Below, in pieces: positions 44,679 through 54,780 of a stretch of DNA of 64,000 nucleotides. Numbering within the stretch: position 1 is the stretch's first letter; every line of letters begins with the position of its first letter. Both the position numbers and the translations under genes were made by a program. The DNA comes from Halobacillus litoralis (GTDB taxonomy: Bacteria; Bacillota; Bacilli; Bacillales; Halobacillaceae): assembly GCF_020524085.2 (NCBI RefSeq), contig NZ_CP129016.1, positions 3,776,001 through 3,840,000 of the forward strand, in the 5' to 3' direction. The notes beneath the pieces were generated by a model, which worked only from the letters and a program-made list of their open reading frames with translations, searched no databases and had not been told where the DNA came from.

Positions 44679-44812
44679 CCATTTCACCTCTTTAGTTATT
44701 GGAAGGTAAATCTTACCGTCATTATATCAAATTACATTTCTGCACGTTGTCAAATGAAGGGAGAGGTTTTGTCGATTTCTTATCGATTAAGTCTCTCACA
44801 TTCTCAAAAGCA

Positions 44813-44848
44813 CAAAAAAACTGCTCTTTCTTTAAAGAAAGAGCAGTT
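44813..44848 (-). terminator. Terminator of spoVR
   Basis: ACTGCTCTTTC / GAAAGAGCAGT stem with TTTAAA loop and eight T on the minus strand. Confidence 0.9.
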
Positions 44849-44854
44849 GGCTTT

Positions 44855-46264
44855 CTATAAATACTTCTTCTGTACTTTTTTACCACCGTAGCTGAATACA
44901 ACATCCCGTCCTTCGACTTTCGTTTCTATGTGGACATTGCGCCCCCACAGTTGATAAACATAAGGCAGTGTTTTTTCCAAATACCCGACATCGAGTTCGA
45001 CGTCTTCAAAGTGGTGTTTTAAGTAAAGTTCTCCGCCCTTAACATAATCGCCGTCTTGGACAGTGATATACGGAAATCCTCCATTTACTCTCATGGTGAC
45101 AAGTTGATCGCGGACGGCTTCATGGTCTTTATCGGTTATTTTATACTTTTGACCTTGTTTCTGGAAAAGGTATAAATCCTCTCTTCGAGCTAGTTCTTTG
45201 GTCAAATAATTACGGATGAAGCTTTGATCAGATTCGATTTCGCGAACCTCGAACATTTTTTCTCTTCCTGAACCGGGTTCGACCCCATGCTTGATCATTT
45301 CCTCCGTCGGATTGTCATACCGATCTTCAATATCCTCAAAAATCTTCAACCCTAGATAATACGGATTCAGCTGGGTCTTACTTGGCTGTACAACGCTCGC
45401 ATTGAGTTTAGCGAATTCAATGGACTCATCACTCGTCAAATCCATTTCCCTTAAAATTCGCGCATGCCAGTAAGAAGCCCACCCTTCGTTCATAATCTTC
45501 GTTTCCAACTGCGGCCAGAAATACAACATTTCCTCGCGCATCATCGTCAAGATATCCCGCTGCCAGTCCTCAAGTTCACGACTGTACTGTTCAATAAAGA
45601 GCAACAAATCCTTTTCAGGCCTAGGTGGGAATTTCTTTTTCTTTCTAAACCTTGGCTGCTCTTCTGAAGAAGATTCATCAATCTTCCAGATATCATCATA
45701 TTCTGTTTGAAGCGGTTTTTCTTCACTTTCTTCTTCATCCATGGACCAGGCAAGTTTCGGTCTAACCAAAGATGGATCAATGTGTTCCTGAATAGCAAGG
45801 ACTGCATCAAGGAATGATTCGACCTCATGTTTGCCATATATTTTATCGTAAGTAGCAATTCGTTCTGCCGTCGCCGCCATACTTTCAACCATGTCCCTCT
45901 TCGTATTTTGGAACCGGGCATTATTCTTAAAGAAATCACAGTGAGCAAGGACGTGGGCAACAATCAGCTTATTTTGTATCAAACTGTTTGAGTTCAGCAA
46001 AAAGGCATAACAAGGATTCGAGTTAATGACAAGCTCATAAATCTTGCTTAATCCGAGATCATATTGAAGCTTCATCTTGTAGTATTGTTTTCCAAAACTC
46101 CAGTGGGAAAAGCGTGTCGGCATCCCGTACGCTCCGAATGTATAAATAATATCATCAGGACAGACTTCGTAACGCATTGGATAGAAATCAAGCCCGAAAC
46201 CTTTAGCGATTTCCGTTATTTCTCTGATCGCATATTCGAGCTTCTTTTGGTCATCTGGTCTCAA
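44855..46264 (-). CDS. spoVR: SpoVR family protein
   Basis: A 469-residue protein of the SpoVR family, needed for normal spore cortex formation in B. subtilis. The N-terminal half has [20 protein letters not shown] and [20 protein letters not shown], typical of the family, and the middle part [18 protein letters not shown]; the end is [11 protein letters not shown]. An insertion near residues 180-210 ([19 protein letters not shown]) is acidic. It starts at TTG 46264 with GGAGGGGG ahead. The biochemical activity is unknown. Confidence 0.93.
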   Translation of the reverse strand: MRPDDQKKLEYAIREITEIAKGFGLDFYPMRYEVCPDDIIYTFGAYGMPTRFSHWSFGKQYYKMKLQYDLGLSKIYELVINSNPCYAFLLNSNSLIQNKLIVAHVLAHCDFFKNNARFQNTKRDMVESMAATAERIATYDKIYGKHEVESFLDAVLAIQEHIDPSLVRPKLAWSMDEEESEEKPLQTEYDDIWKIDESSSEEQPRFRKKKKFPPRPEKDLLLFIEQYSRELEDWQRDILTMMREEMLYFWPQLETKIMNEGWASYWHARILREMDLTSDESIEFAKLNASVVQPSKTQLNPYYLGLKIFEDIEDRYDNPTEEMIKHGVEPGSGREKMFEVREIESDQSFIRNYLTKELARREDLYLFQKQGQKYKITDKDHEAVRDQLVTMRVNGGFPYITVQDGDYVKGGELYLKHHFEDVELDVGYLEKTLPYVYQLWGRNVHIETKVEGRDVVFSYGGKKVQKKYL

Positions 46265-46348
46265 AGATGCCCCCTCCTTCGATTTCGCTTATCTTACTAT
46301 ATGAGGGTAAAGCAGCGAACATGAAGGTTCAGTCCATCTTCTTGTCCT

Positions 46349-46846
46349 CTATACTAGAATTTTAGCCATGACATACTCGTCGATGGGACTTCCCTTGATG
46401 ATCAGGGACCGTCTCTTCACACCTTCTTTTTCAAAACCCATGCGTTCATAAAAGTGGACAGCCCTTTCATTATGAACCATAACCGAAAGGTCAAGCCTCG
46501 TCACTCCTTTTTCTTCCGCCCATTGAAATAAACGATGGAAAAGATCTACAGCGATTCCTTGGCCATGAAAGTCCTTTAATACACCCGTAATTATGCTTGC
46601 TGTATGTAAATTCCTTGGTGCACCGCCTCCAAAAACCGTCACATGCCCGTTGACTCCACCGCTTAGTTCGGATAGGAAGATGGTAGAGTTTTCTTCCTTC
46701 TCAATTTTTTGAATCAAACCTTCCACTTGTTCGATCGTGGATTTTCTTTCGCTTTTCCCATATAGTAAAAAATCGGATTCTGCCTCTAATTGCTCAATAA
46801 GATTCCGATAGACTGCTGCATCAAAGACCTCTGCCGTTCTAATCAT
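46349..46846 (-). CDS. GNAT acetyltransferase
   Basis: A 165-residue GNAT enzyme. The acetyl-CoA loop is DFHGQGIAVDLFHRL near residues 92-106, with LDLSVMVHNERAVHFYERMG as the C-terminal motif. The N-terminus is AEVFDAAVYRNLIEQLE. The substrate is unknown. The ATG follows GGGGGGATTGG. Confidence 0.85.
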   Translation of the reverse strand: MIRTAEVFDAAVYRNLIEQLEAESDFLLYGKSERKSTIEQVEGLIQKIEKEENSTIFLSELSGGVNGHVTVFGGGAPRNLHTASIITGVLKDFHGQGIAVDLFHRLFQWAEEKGVTRLDLSVMVHNERAVHFYERMGFEKEGVKRRSLIIKGSPIDEYVMAKILV

Positions 46847-47012
46847 TTTTTTCCAATCCCCCCTCTTTTACCATTTTACCAGAATAGAGGCTGGCTAGAT
46901 GTCACCCTCTTCCATCCGTTTCCCTGAAAAACAATAATTTGACCAGCTGTGCTTTTAACCCTAAGGACGCAGAAGGATTTTGAATGACGACAATTCCCCA
47001 GGAATCCTGAAC

Positions 47013-47041
47013 AAAAAAAGAGAGCAAATTGCTCTCTTTTT
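47013..47041 (-). terminator. Terminator of yhgE
   Basis: AAAGAGAGC / GCTCTCTTT stem and T-run on the minus strand, directly at the gene's end. Confidence 0.88.
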
Positions 47042-49247
47042 AGGCTGCCTCCTCCTGAAGGAAAACGTTTTGTTTTCGATTTTTCAATATGAAATAGATC
47101 ATCGTTAGTACAGAAGCTCCTAAAATGAACCCTGTTAAAATAGAAGCATTTTGCCACATTAAGTTGAAATTACCATCAGAAATGATCGATTTGAACCCTG
47201 CCACTGAGTAAGTCATCGGTAAGAAAGGATTAAACCACTGCAAAGGTTCTGGAATCAATTCCAACGGGAATGTCCCTGCACTCGTCGTCAGTTGAAGGAT
47301 TAAAATCAAAATAGCCACGAATCTTCATGGGTCACCGAGCCATGTCACGAGCATTTGTACAAGCGTCATAAAAGTCAAACTCGTGAGAATACTGAACAAG
47401 TAGAAAGCTCCTACATGAGTAACTTCCAGGTTCAACCCATACAAGATGACACTTGCTGCAATGACAGCTTGTACGGTACCTGCCACCAACAAAATTCCAA
47501 ACTTGGCCGAAAACCATCCAAGTCCGCTTCTTGGACTTTCGAAAGGTTCACGGACAGGGTAAACAATGGTAATTAACAATGCGCCTACAAATAAGCCTAA
47601 AGACAAGAAATAAGGGGTAAAGCCTGTCCCATAATTTGGCACGTGGTTCAGGGATTCTTTTTCCACACCTACAGGAGATCCCATCATTTCTCCTGTCTCC
47701 TCGTCCGCTTTCACTTCATTCGCTTCCGATGAAGCGGTGGCCAGGTTCGATTCAAACTCTTGCGTTCCAGATGTTAATGCACCTGTTCCCTCTGACAACT
47801 CACCTGCTCCTTCTTGAAGTTGTTTGGAACCGTCTGCCAGCTGGTTAGACCCATCGAAGATCCTACTTGCTCCCTGGTTGATTTCAGAGGCTCCAGACGC
47901 TACTTTCACAGCTCCCTCCTGAGCTTTAGCCAGTTCTTGAGAAAACCTACCCATGGAGGTCTTCAATTTCCCTTGCCCATCGGAAAGCTTAACAGCTCCC
48001 TCATAAAGATCACTTTGACCTGCGACTAGTGTATCGGCTCCTTTTTGCAGTTGAGTTTGAGCTTTAAGGAGTTCTTCAACTTTTCCATTTAACGGGCCAG
48101 TTGCCTCGCTAATTCTTGTTGTTGCTGAGTTAAGAGAACTTGCCCCTTCTGCGAGTTTGCCAGCTCCAGCCTCTAGTCCCTCAATCTTTTGGAGAAGAGC
48201 CTTCTGTTGTTCTTCAGGCATGTTTTCAACTAAAGGAACCAATTCTTTCTTCAGGCTTGTGATCCCTTCAGCTACTTGCTGGGCAGAAGTAGATACCTGA
48301 TCTGCGCCTTCATTCACTCCGTTCATACTTTCATTGAGCTTTTCTGAACCACTTTTTAACGGGGAAGTTTTTTCAATCATTAAAGAGATTCCCTCGCTTA
48401 AAGATTCGGCTCCTTCTTTAGATTGAGCTATTCCGCTTTGTAAGTTTTCCGCGCCACCTTCGGCGTCAGCGGTCCCTTTTTCAAGCTGTGCAAACCCTTC
48501 TTGCAATTTTCCTAGTCCATCACGTAAATCAGAGGACCCGTCAGCCAAATCAGAGGCACCATTCCTGAGTGTTTGCGTCCCACTTGCCAGCTCCAATTGT
48601 TTATCAGTAAATGTTTTTAAACTGTCTTCCAATTGTTTCGCTCCCTGATCCAAGTCAGCTGCTCCCTGGTCCAAGCTTCCTGCTTTTTCACTTGCTTCTG
48701 CCAGCCCTTTTTGAAGTTCATTGAATTGCTCGAACATGGCATTCGCATAGGTTTCTGTCATTTCACTGGATAATTTAGCTTTCATCTTTTCTGTTGCCGA
48801 TTCTCCAATTTGGGCAGATAAGAAGTTGAACCCTTCATTCGGTACGTATTTCAACTGTAATGGTTTCGGCGTATCATCCATCACCGTTGTAGCATCCGCA
48901 GAAAAGTTTTCCGGAATTTCAACAAGCATGTAATAATCTTGCTCTTCAAGACCTTCATAGCCCTTTTCCTCTGAGACTACGTGGTATTCAAAATCTCCTC
49001 CATCATTCAATTGGTTCACGAACTCTTTTCCTACTTGAAGAGGTTCTCCATTAAATTCCGCCCCCTCATCGAGGTTCACGATCGCTACAGGCAATTCATC
49101 CATGCTGCCATAAGGGTTCCAAAACGCCCATAAAAACATCGCACTGTAAATCAGTGGGATGAGAAGGACCGCTAAAAACGGTACCAGTACTTTTTTATTT
49201 TTTCCAATATGCTTCCACTCTGAGATCCAAAGCTTCCAACCATTCAT
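47040..49247 (-). pseudogene. yhgE: YhgE/Pip-family membrane protein, internal TGA
   Basis: A large membrane protein of about 735 residues, like B. subtilis YhgE and Pip phage-receptor proteins. TM1 lies near residues 21-42, then a long extracellular coiled-coil with repeated G(A/S) and (A/D)(D/E)G units (SGTQTLRNGASDLADGSSDL near 226), and the C-terminal ABC-2-like membrane part. A TGA at 47325-47327 breaks VTWLGDP-RFVAILILILQL; relatives have Gly (GGA) here, so this is a likely single-base nonsense change. An operator-like palindrome precedes it, and the divergent yhgD encodes a TetR regulator. The ATG at 49247 follows AGGAGGTAGG. Confidence 0.85.
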
Positions 49248-49269
49248 TTTCCTACCTCCTAATAACATA

Positions 49270-49292
49270 TGACTAAATTATTCATTTGGTCA
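49270..49292. promoter_or_regulatory. Operator-like palindrome upstream of yhgE
   Basis: A 23-bp imperfect palindrome: TGACTAAAT, five bases, then ATTTGGTCA. It shares both arms with the site upstream of yhgD. It probably binds YhgD. Confidence 0.75.
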
Positions 49293-49316
49293 TTTTCTCT
49301 CAAAAAAAGAGGACCA

Positions 49317-49892
49317 TCATTCGGGTGATAATCCTTTAAACACGTAACCATCAAATAAATGAAGGACCTTTTCCTTGGGTAAGGGATCATGTCCTTCTTC
49401 CCAATCGATAATCAGTGCGGTGTATAACTTCAACATCATAAAGGCCGTGATTTCCGGGTCACATTCGCGAATATCTCCCTCTGCTACAGCTGTTATTATT
49501 TTTTCCTTCAGATAATCCAAAATTAAAGCCTCTACATTTTGAAGGGCTTCCTTCACAGCTGCCGTTCCTATTTCACGGGCTTCATACACGAGTTTCACCG
49601 TCAACTGGTGGCTCTTACGGTATTGAAGAAGCTCAATAAGGGCTAAGTGTACATTTTCCTTCAGGGATCGCTCGTCATCCATAACAGATTCCGCTTTTCC
49701 CTTCATCTCTAACAGAAGCTCTGCGATAATATCCTGAAACAGTTCTTCTTTGTTTTGAAAGAAATTATAAATCGTCCCTTTTCCTACATTTGCAGCTTTG
49801 GCGACATGGTCCATCGTTGTAGCTTTATAACCAAAGATGGAAAAAGATTGACGGGCGGCTTCGCGGATTTCTTCTTTTCTGTCCATATTCAT
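49317..49892 (-). CDS. yhgD: TetR-family repressor YhgD
   Basis: A 191-residue TetR regulator. The helix-turn-helix is EAARQSFSIFGYKATTMDH near residues 9-27 with GKGTIYNFFQNKEELF after it; the ligand domain is helical. It lies about 70 bases upstream of yhgE on the same strand, and the same yhgD-yhgE pair is found in B. subtilis. Palindromes with matching arms lie upstream of both genes, so autoregulation and control of yhgE are likely. The ATG at 49892 follows AGGTGAT. Confidence 0.9.
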   Translation of the reverse strand: MNMDRKEEIREAARQSFSIFGYKATTMDHVAKAANVGKGTIYNFFQNKEELFQDIIAELLLEMKGKAESVMDDERSLKENVHLALIELLQYRKSHQLTVKLVYEAREIGTAAVKEALQNVEALILDYLKEKIITAVAEGDIRECDPEITAFMMLKLYTALIIDWEEGHDPLPKEKVLHLFDGYVFKGLSPE

Positions 49893-49902
49893 TCTTATCA
49901 CC

Positions 49903-49925
49903 TGACCATTTGAACGATTTAGTCA
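49903..49925. promoter_or_regulatory. Operator-like palindrome upstream of yhgD
   Basis: TGACCATTT, five bases, then ATTTAGTCA, a 23-bp palindrome directly ahead of the yhgD ribosome binding site. Read on the other strand it matches the yhgE site apart from the central bases and one arm position. Confidence 0.75.
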
Positions 49926-50020
49926 CTTATACTACAGAGATGATTATACGCTTTTTTATTAGAGTTTCAACCTTTTTTTGAGGTACACTGAATGAACCAA
50001 GTACAGAAGGGAGTTTTAAT

Positions 50021-50734
50021 TTGAAAAAGAATGTCCTTCACGCCTATGAGCATCTATCTTCACATTATGAATTTGATGTTGACCGAAAGCCCTACAATGC
50101 TTATCTCGAACGCCCTGCCATGGTAAACCTACTGCCAGAACTCCAAGGAAGAAAAGTTTTAGATGCTGGTTGTGCAGCAGGATGGTATGCGCGTTACATG
50201 GCGGATTACGGGGCAGACGTAACAGCGATTGACCTTAGCCCTTCAATGATTGCTGCAACCCAGCGGAGAGCTGGAAATGCCAAAATCTGTGCTTTCGTTC
50301 ACGACTTGGTGGACCCTTTGCCAATAAATGACGAATCGTTGGATTTTATTATCAGTTCACTCACTCTCCATTACATAAAAGAATGGGAACCGATTTTTCA
50401 GGAGTTCCATCGAACATTAAAACCAGGAGGCACCCTTCTATTCTCTACCCATCATCCGATCATGGATTATATGAACCATAAGGTGAAGAATTATTATGCC
50501 TGCCAGCAAATGCAGGAGGAATGGACAGTAGACGGTGAGAAAGTTCCGATGACTTTTTATAGGCGTCCACTTGAGGAGATTATTTCTGCTGTGACCGATC
50601 GTTTTCATTTCATTCAACTCTCTGAACCAAAACCTACTCCGGAGTTTAAAGATGTGCATCCAGATGGGTTTCATAAGGTGTCAACAAAACCGAATTTCAT
50701 GATAGTAAAAGCGAAAAAGCCAGGACCTATCTAA
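50021..50734 (+). CDS. SAM-dependent methyltransferase
   Basis: A 237-residue class I methyltransferase. Motif I VLDAGCAAGWYARYMADYG is near residue 46, post-I ADVTAIDLSPSMI near 65 and the mid-motif LDFIISSLTLHYIKEW near 107. The family covers UbiE/COQ5-like and small-molecule enzymes; the acceptor is unknown. The start is TTG at 50021 behind AGAAGGGAG. Confidence 0.86.
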   Translation: MKKNVLHAYEHLSSHYEFDVDRKPYNAYLERPAMVNLLPELQGRKVLDAGCAAGWYARYMADYGADVTAIDLSPSMIAATQRRAGNAKICAFVHDLVDPLPINDESLDFIISSLTLHYIKEWEPIFQEFHRTLKPGGTLLFSTHHPIMDYMNHKVKNYYACQQMQEEWTVDGEKVPMTFYRRPLEEIISAVTDRFHFIQLSEPKPTPEFKDVHPDGFHKVSTKPNFMIVKAKKPGPI

Positions 50735-50749
50735 AAGGTCCTGACTTTT
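50714..50749. terminator. Bidirectional terminator
   Basis: AAAAGCCAGGACCT / AGGTCCTGACTTTT stem between the converging genes. Confidence 0.85.
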
Positions 50750-50754
50750 CTTTA

Positions 50755-51297
50755 TTATGAGCGTTGGTCAGGGAAAATCCGGTCAACCATTTCTCCGAAT
50801 TCACGGAAAAATCCTTTGACTGGTTCACCATTTTGCGCATCTTCTACATAATTGTTCGTCAAGTCAACAAAATCTGGGTTTGTTGAAATATAAACATTGT
50901 TTATGTCCTGATCCGATGCTTTAACCGCTTTTTTGATTTGCTTTTCCATTTCATCAGAGACTTCGTTCTTGTCTCCCTTTGGATTATCAAGCTCTGCCGC
51001 TACATAGGCATTGTCACGTGTTTTCAACACATAAACACGATCCACGCCATCGACATTCTTTTCGATACGATTTGCTGCATCCTTGGCTACTTTGTAATTC
51101 GTGTTATGAACCATTCCGCGATCATTGTCATACTGGTTCGCTTTTTGACCATTTTCAGACATGTCATCAGCAGTACGTTCGAAGCTTGTATTTTCCACTC
51201 CGTTGTAGTTACCATTGTCACCAGCTTCTTGTTCTGCCTGACAGGCCACAAGAGACCCAGCTGCTAATAGACCGATGGCTAATACTTTGATTTTCAT
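50755..51297 (-). CDS. yhcN: YhcN/YlaJ-family spore lipoprotein
   Basis: A 180-residue lipoprotein with signal peptide and lipobox LVAC (Cys near residue 19), like B. subtilis YhcN and YlaJ, which are made in sporulation and found in the spore membrane. The globular part contains AKDAANRIEKNVDGVDRVYV and DQDINNVYISTNPDFVDL, both typical of the family. The ATG at 51297 follows GGAAGGAGGTTG. Forespore expression is expected but no promoter was assigned. Confidence 0.85.
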   Translation of the reverse strand: MKIKVLAIGLLAAGSLVACQAEQEAGDNGNYNGVENTSFERTADDMSENGQKANQYDNDRGMVHNTNYKVAKDAANRIEKNVDGVDRVYVLKTRDNAYVAAELDNPKGDKNEVSDEMEKQIKKAVKASDQDINNVYISTNPDFVDLTNNYVEDAQNGEPVKGFFREFGEMVDRIFPDQRS

Positions 51298-51389
51298 GAT
51301 ATTCAACCTCCTTCCATCCATGTTTACGGTTAGTATGTGTGGTTGAAAGGCAAATATGCGATTGCCAAAAACAGGAACATGGATGGAAC

Positions 51390-51427
51390 AAAAAGAAAAT
51401 CCTCAGTTGAAAAAGAACTGAGGATTA
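51390..51427 (-). terminator. Terminator of the 51425-51895 gene
   Basis: AATCCTCAGTT / AACTGAGGATT stem with loop CTTTTTC and T-run on the minus strand. Confidence 0.85.
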
Positions 51428-51895
51428 ACGATTCAGGAACGGAATGCTCCACCATATTTGAATGAAAATTAAATAAACGAAAAAAATACCATTAATAAAT
51501 AAAAGGAAAGCAATAACAAGCTTATAATGACCTTCCACTTTTTTATAACCGATCCGAATAAAGATAAAGCCAGTTATGAGAAGGATATACAAACCGATAA
51601 ACCATATCCAAGTATAGGGTGTAGAAGCATTAAATCCTATTTCATACCCGATTCCATACAATAACCAGGGAGCTAAAAAACATAAAACGGATATGGGGAG
51701 ATACCGTTGATCACTTCTTATGTAATAAAAAGAAAGAAATGCAACAACCAGGGTTATTGCTCCGATGATTTCCGAAATGAGAATCATCACCTGCTGGGTC
51801 GCATCAGCTTCTGCTGTTACAAAGCTCAGGAATAATAACAATCCTAATAAGCCGACACACCCCACATTTGCATAAAGAAGATTTTTTTCTGACAT
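51425..51895 (-). CDS. Small integral membrane protein (156 aa)
   Basis: Five hydrophobic segments are visible (first ANVGCVGLLGLLLFLSFV, last VIAFLLFINGIFFVYLIF), separated by short polar loops. No catalytic motif is evident, and I cannot name the family. The ATG at 51895 follows GGAAGGAGTCTTCGTG, which decides the start. It is a single-gene unit with its own terminator. Confidence 0.7.
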   Translation of the reverse strand: MSEKNLLYANVGCVGLLGLLLFLSFVTAEADATQQVMILISEIIGAITLVVAFLSFYYIRSDQRYLPISVLCFLAPWLLYGIGYEIGFNASTPYTWIWFIGLYILLITGFIFIRIGYKKVEGHYKLVIAFLLFINGIFFVYLIFIQIWWSIPFLNR

Positions 51896-52077
51896 CACGA
51901 AGACTCCTTCCGTCAAAAGCAAAACTTTTCCATACTATCATAACAAAATTTCCAATACTTTGCGGAAGAAAAAAGCAAAAATGTGTCGGGATTACCAGAA
52001 CTGTGACGAACTCTCTGATTGAGCAAGAACGCTCGCGGGGATAATAAGACCACTCCTTTCATAAAGGAAGTGTCACA

Positions 52078-52314
52078 ATGAGTCACTATGATTACGACAA
52101 AGCCCTACATTTCATGATTTGGGGCCAGTGGGACGACTTGCTTGTCCTCATGGTACGCACAAGAGATGAATTCCTTTCAAAGAAAATCGAAACATTCCTG
52201 CACTCGGCTTACTATCCGAGCAGACAAAGCGAAATGCTTGAATCTCACGAAGCCTTGTTAAGCTATATCGATCATGCCCAAGCGACAACTCTACAACCAA
52301 GCTTTTTCACATAA
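52078..52314 (+). CDS. yhdB: YhdB-like small protein
   Basis: A 78-residue cytosolic protein. SHYDYDKALHFMIWGQWDDL at the N-terminus and LVLMVRTRDEFLSKKIETFL resemble B. subtilis YhdB, whose function is unknown. The ATG follows ATAAAGGAAGTGTCACA. A strong terminator follows the stop. The identification is from recall, with the gene's neighbourhood (other yhc/yhd genes) as support. Confidence 0.75.
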   Translation: MSHYDYDKALHFMIWGQWDDLLVLMVRTRDEFLSKKIETFLHSAYYPSRQSEMLESHEALLSYIDHAQATTLQPSFFT

Positions 52315-52324
52315 ATAGACAGAC

Positions 52325-52351
52325 CAGGTCATCCAGTTTCTGGATGACCTG
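52325..52351. terminator. Terminator between yhdB and the SDR gene
   Basis: CAGGTCATCCAG / CTGGATGACCTG, a perfect 12-bp stem with loop TTT. Confidence 0.8.
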
Positions 52352-52370
52352 ATCTTCATTTATTTTCCAT

Positions 52371-53096
52371 TTATACGCGTGGGTAATCTTGGATGAGTGG
52401 GTGTAGATGCATTTCATCAATAACCATATGTTTTGGCGCGAGCGCCATATAAACGACAGCTTCCGCAATATCATGAACCTTGAGCCATTCCGATTTTTCA
52501 GGGTCCCCCTGTGTCCCATTTGCAAAATAAGTATCCACCATTCCCGGATTGATCGTACCTGCCCGGATGCCATCTTTTCTCACTTCCTGGGCGAGCGATC
52601 CCATAAACCCTTGAACCGCATATTTTGTGGACGTATAAAGGGCCCCGCCTTCTGGAATCGTATATCGAGAAACATCGGAGGCCACCGTAATGATGGTACC
52701 GAACTTTTGCGATTTCATGATAGGCAGAACAGCTTTGGTTGCGAGAAATACGCCCTGTACGTTGATATCATACGTCCGACGCCATTCCTCTACTGTCACT
52801 TCTTCAATTGGTTTGAAGTCTCCAATACCCGCATTATTAACAAGAATGTCCACCTTGCCGTACGCTTTCTTGGTTCCTTCCACAACCTGGTCAATTTCGT
52901 TTTCATCACTTACATCAGCCGTATACGCCAATACATTGGTGTAGCCTTGCTTTTCTAATTCTTCCTTTGTATGATGAATTTCTTCAGAGCTTCCTATGAT
53001 TGATAAATAGGCCCCTTTTTCAGCGAGTTGGAAAGCTATTTCTTTTCCAATCCCACGAGAAGCTCCTGTCACGATGGCTACTTGTTTGTCCAACAC
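52371..53096 (-). CDS. Short-chain dehydrogenase/3-oxoacyl reductase-like
   Basis: A 241-residue SDR. The nucleotide loop is VTGASRGIGKEIA at residues 9-21; NNAGIGDF near 85; the catalytic Ser, Tyr and Lys lie in VASDVSRY and YTSTKYAVQGF near 150-165. Such enzymes reduce ketoacyl or sugar-type ketones; the substrate is open. The start is TTG at 53096, preceded by GGGAGGAATG. It follows yhcX on the same strand with a 14-base gap, so cotranscription is likely. Confidence 0.86.
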   Translation of the reverse strand: MLDKQVAIVTGASRGIGKEIAFQLAEKGAYLSIIGSSEEIHHTKEELEKQGYTNVLAYTADVSDENEIDQVVEGTKKAYGKVDILVNNAGIGDFKPIEEVTVEEWRRTYDINVQGVFLATKAVLPIMKSQKFGTIITVASDVSRYTIPEGGALYTSTKYAVQGFMGSLAQEVRKDGIRAGTINPGMVDTYFANGTQGDPEKSEWLKVHDIAEAVVYMALAPKHMVIDEMHLHPLIQDYPRV

Positions 53097-53110
53097 AAAA
53101 CATTCCTCCC

Positions 53111-54673
53111 TTACGTTCGTTCTGGCTTTTCTTCTGTATCTAATTTAAATCGAAGATCAAATAAATCCCGGCGTCTGTCACGTATCTGCCGGACAGTTCC
53201 TGACTTCCGTTGTCTTCTCAGTGTTTCTAAATCAACATCTCCAACAACGACCGTTTCCACATTCGGATTACATTCACCAATGATTCCATCACGGGCAAAT
53301 TCGAAATCCGATGGTGTGAAAATGCCTGATTGTGCATATTGGATATCCATATTCTCCACTTGTGTCAGATTTCCTACCGTACCTGCAATAACGGTATAGA
53401 CCTGGTTTTCCACTGCACGAGCCTGGGCGCAATAACGCACGCGTAAATACCCTTGTCTATCATCTGTACAAAACGGAACGAAGATGATGTTCGCTCCTTG
53501 ATCGACCGCATAGCGGGCGAGCTCGGGAAACTGGATATCATAACAAATCTGAATCGCAATTTTGCCACAGTCCGTATCAAAAACTTTGACCGCATCTCCA
53601 GGCTGAATTCCCCACCAGGTCCGCTCGTTAGGAGTTACGTGAATTTTATATTGTTTTTCTATCGTACCATCGCGTCTGAATAAGTATGATATGTTATAAA
53701 TTTGCTCTTCTTCCTCCACGAAGTGAGACCCACCTATGACGTTCACATTGTATTTCACAGCAAGGTGCGTGAACATTTCAATATATTCTTCGGTGTATGC
53801 ACTCAATTTACGAACGGCTTGAGACGGTACTTTTTCTTCTAAGAAGGACATGAGCTGCGTGGTGAAAATTTCGGGAAATACTGCAAAATCAGATCCGTAA
53901 TCAGCAGCGACATCCACGTAATATTCACATTGCTTCACGAACTCTTCAAAGGAATCAATGTTTTTCATCATATATTGAATGACCATGATTCTTACTGGAT
54001 GACTCGTCTTGAAATAGCGCTTCGTACGAGCACGATAATCTATATTATTCCATTCCATCAGTGTCGCATACTTTAAAGACTGCTCGTCATCGGGTAGATA
54101 ATCCGGATTGATCCGCATGACAGTAAAGCCATTCATGATTTGGAAGGTGAGGACAGGATCGTAAATGTTTTGGTTGCGGACTTCCTCCACATATTCACGT
54201 GGCGTCATCTCATCTTCATATTTGTGGTAATTCGGTATACGCCCTCCAATGATGATACTCTTCAAATTCAACTCGCGGGCTAATTCTTTCCTTGCTTCAT
54301 ACAGACGCCTTCCTATTTTCATCCCTCTATATTCAGGATGGACCATCACTTCAATTCCATACAAGTTGTATCCGTCTGGATCATGATTCGTTATATACCC
54401 TTCATCTGTAATGTCATCCCACGTATGCTTATCATCATATTCATCAAAATTAACGATCAAACTTGAACAACTTCCAATAATTTTCCCATCAAACTCAACA
54501 ACAAACTGCCCTTCGGCAAAATGCGTCAAGTGGCTCTCCAGATGCTCCCTTTTCCATGGATCCATGTCAGGGAAACAAACTTTTTGTAATCTAAAAATCT
54601 GTTCGATATCTTTATCCTGCATGTTTCTAACAATCATTTTCTTTTCATACTGAGTCAGATCAAGCTTTGACAT
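53111..54673 (-). CDS. yhcX: YhcX: GNAT acetyltransferase fused to a nitrilase-family amidohydrolase
   Basis: A 520-residue two-domain enzyme. The N-terminal GNAT domain (about residues 14-205) has the acetyl-CoA loop HPEYRGMKIGRRLYEAR near 112-128. The C-terminal carbon-nitrogen hydrolase domain keeps the Glu-Lys-Cys set: FPEIFTTQ (near 288), KIHVTPNERTWWG (near 364) and QICYDIQFPE (near 392). The fusion is the same as in B. subtilis YhcX (513 residues). The substrate pair, an amide and an amine, is unknown. It precedes the SDR gene. Confidence 0.93.
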   Translation of the reverse strand: MSKLDLTQYEKKMIVRNMQDKDIEQIFRLQKVCFPDMDPWKREHLESHLTHFAEGQFVVEFDGKIIGSCSSLIVNFDEYDDKHTWDDITDEGYITNHDPDGYNLYGIEVMVHPEYRGMKIGRRLYEARKELARELNLKSIIIGGRIPNYHKYEDEMTPREYVEEVRNQNIYDPVLTFQIMNGFTVMRINPDYLPDDEQSLKYATLMEWNNIDYRARTKRYFKTSHPVRIMVIQYMMKNIDSFEEFVKQCEYYVDVAADYGSDFAVFPEIFTTQLMSFLEEKVPSQAVRKLSAYTEEYIEMFTHLAVKYNVNVIGGSHFVEEEEQIYNISYLFRRDGTIEKQYKIHVTPNERTWWGIQPGDAVKVFDTDCGKIAIQICYDIQFPELARYAVDQGANIIFVPFCTDDRQGYLRVRYCAQARAVENQVYTVIAGTVGNLTQVENMDIQYAQSGIFTPSDFEFARDGIIGECNPNVETVVVGDVDLETLRRQRKSGTVRQIRDRRRDLFDLRFKLDTEEKPERT

Positions 54674-54780
54674 CTTATCTTCCTCTCTTCATCATGATCG
54701 TTCAACCATTTTCATCGTACTCAACCTCCATCCTTCTTGTCTAGCTTTTTAAAAAGTTATTCCACTGAATAGGAGGTTTC

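Noticed and set aside
46876..47010. Minus-strand open frame reading SWGIVVIQNPSASLGLKAQL after the yhgE terminator
   Set aside because: It looks protein-like but begins within the terminator stem, has no ribosome binding site and no recognisable family.
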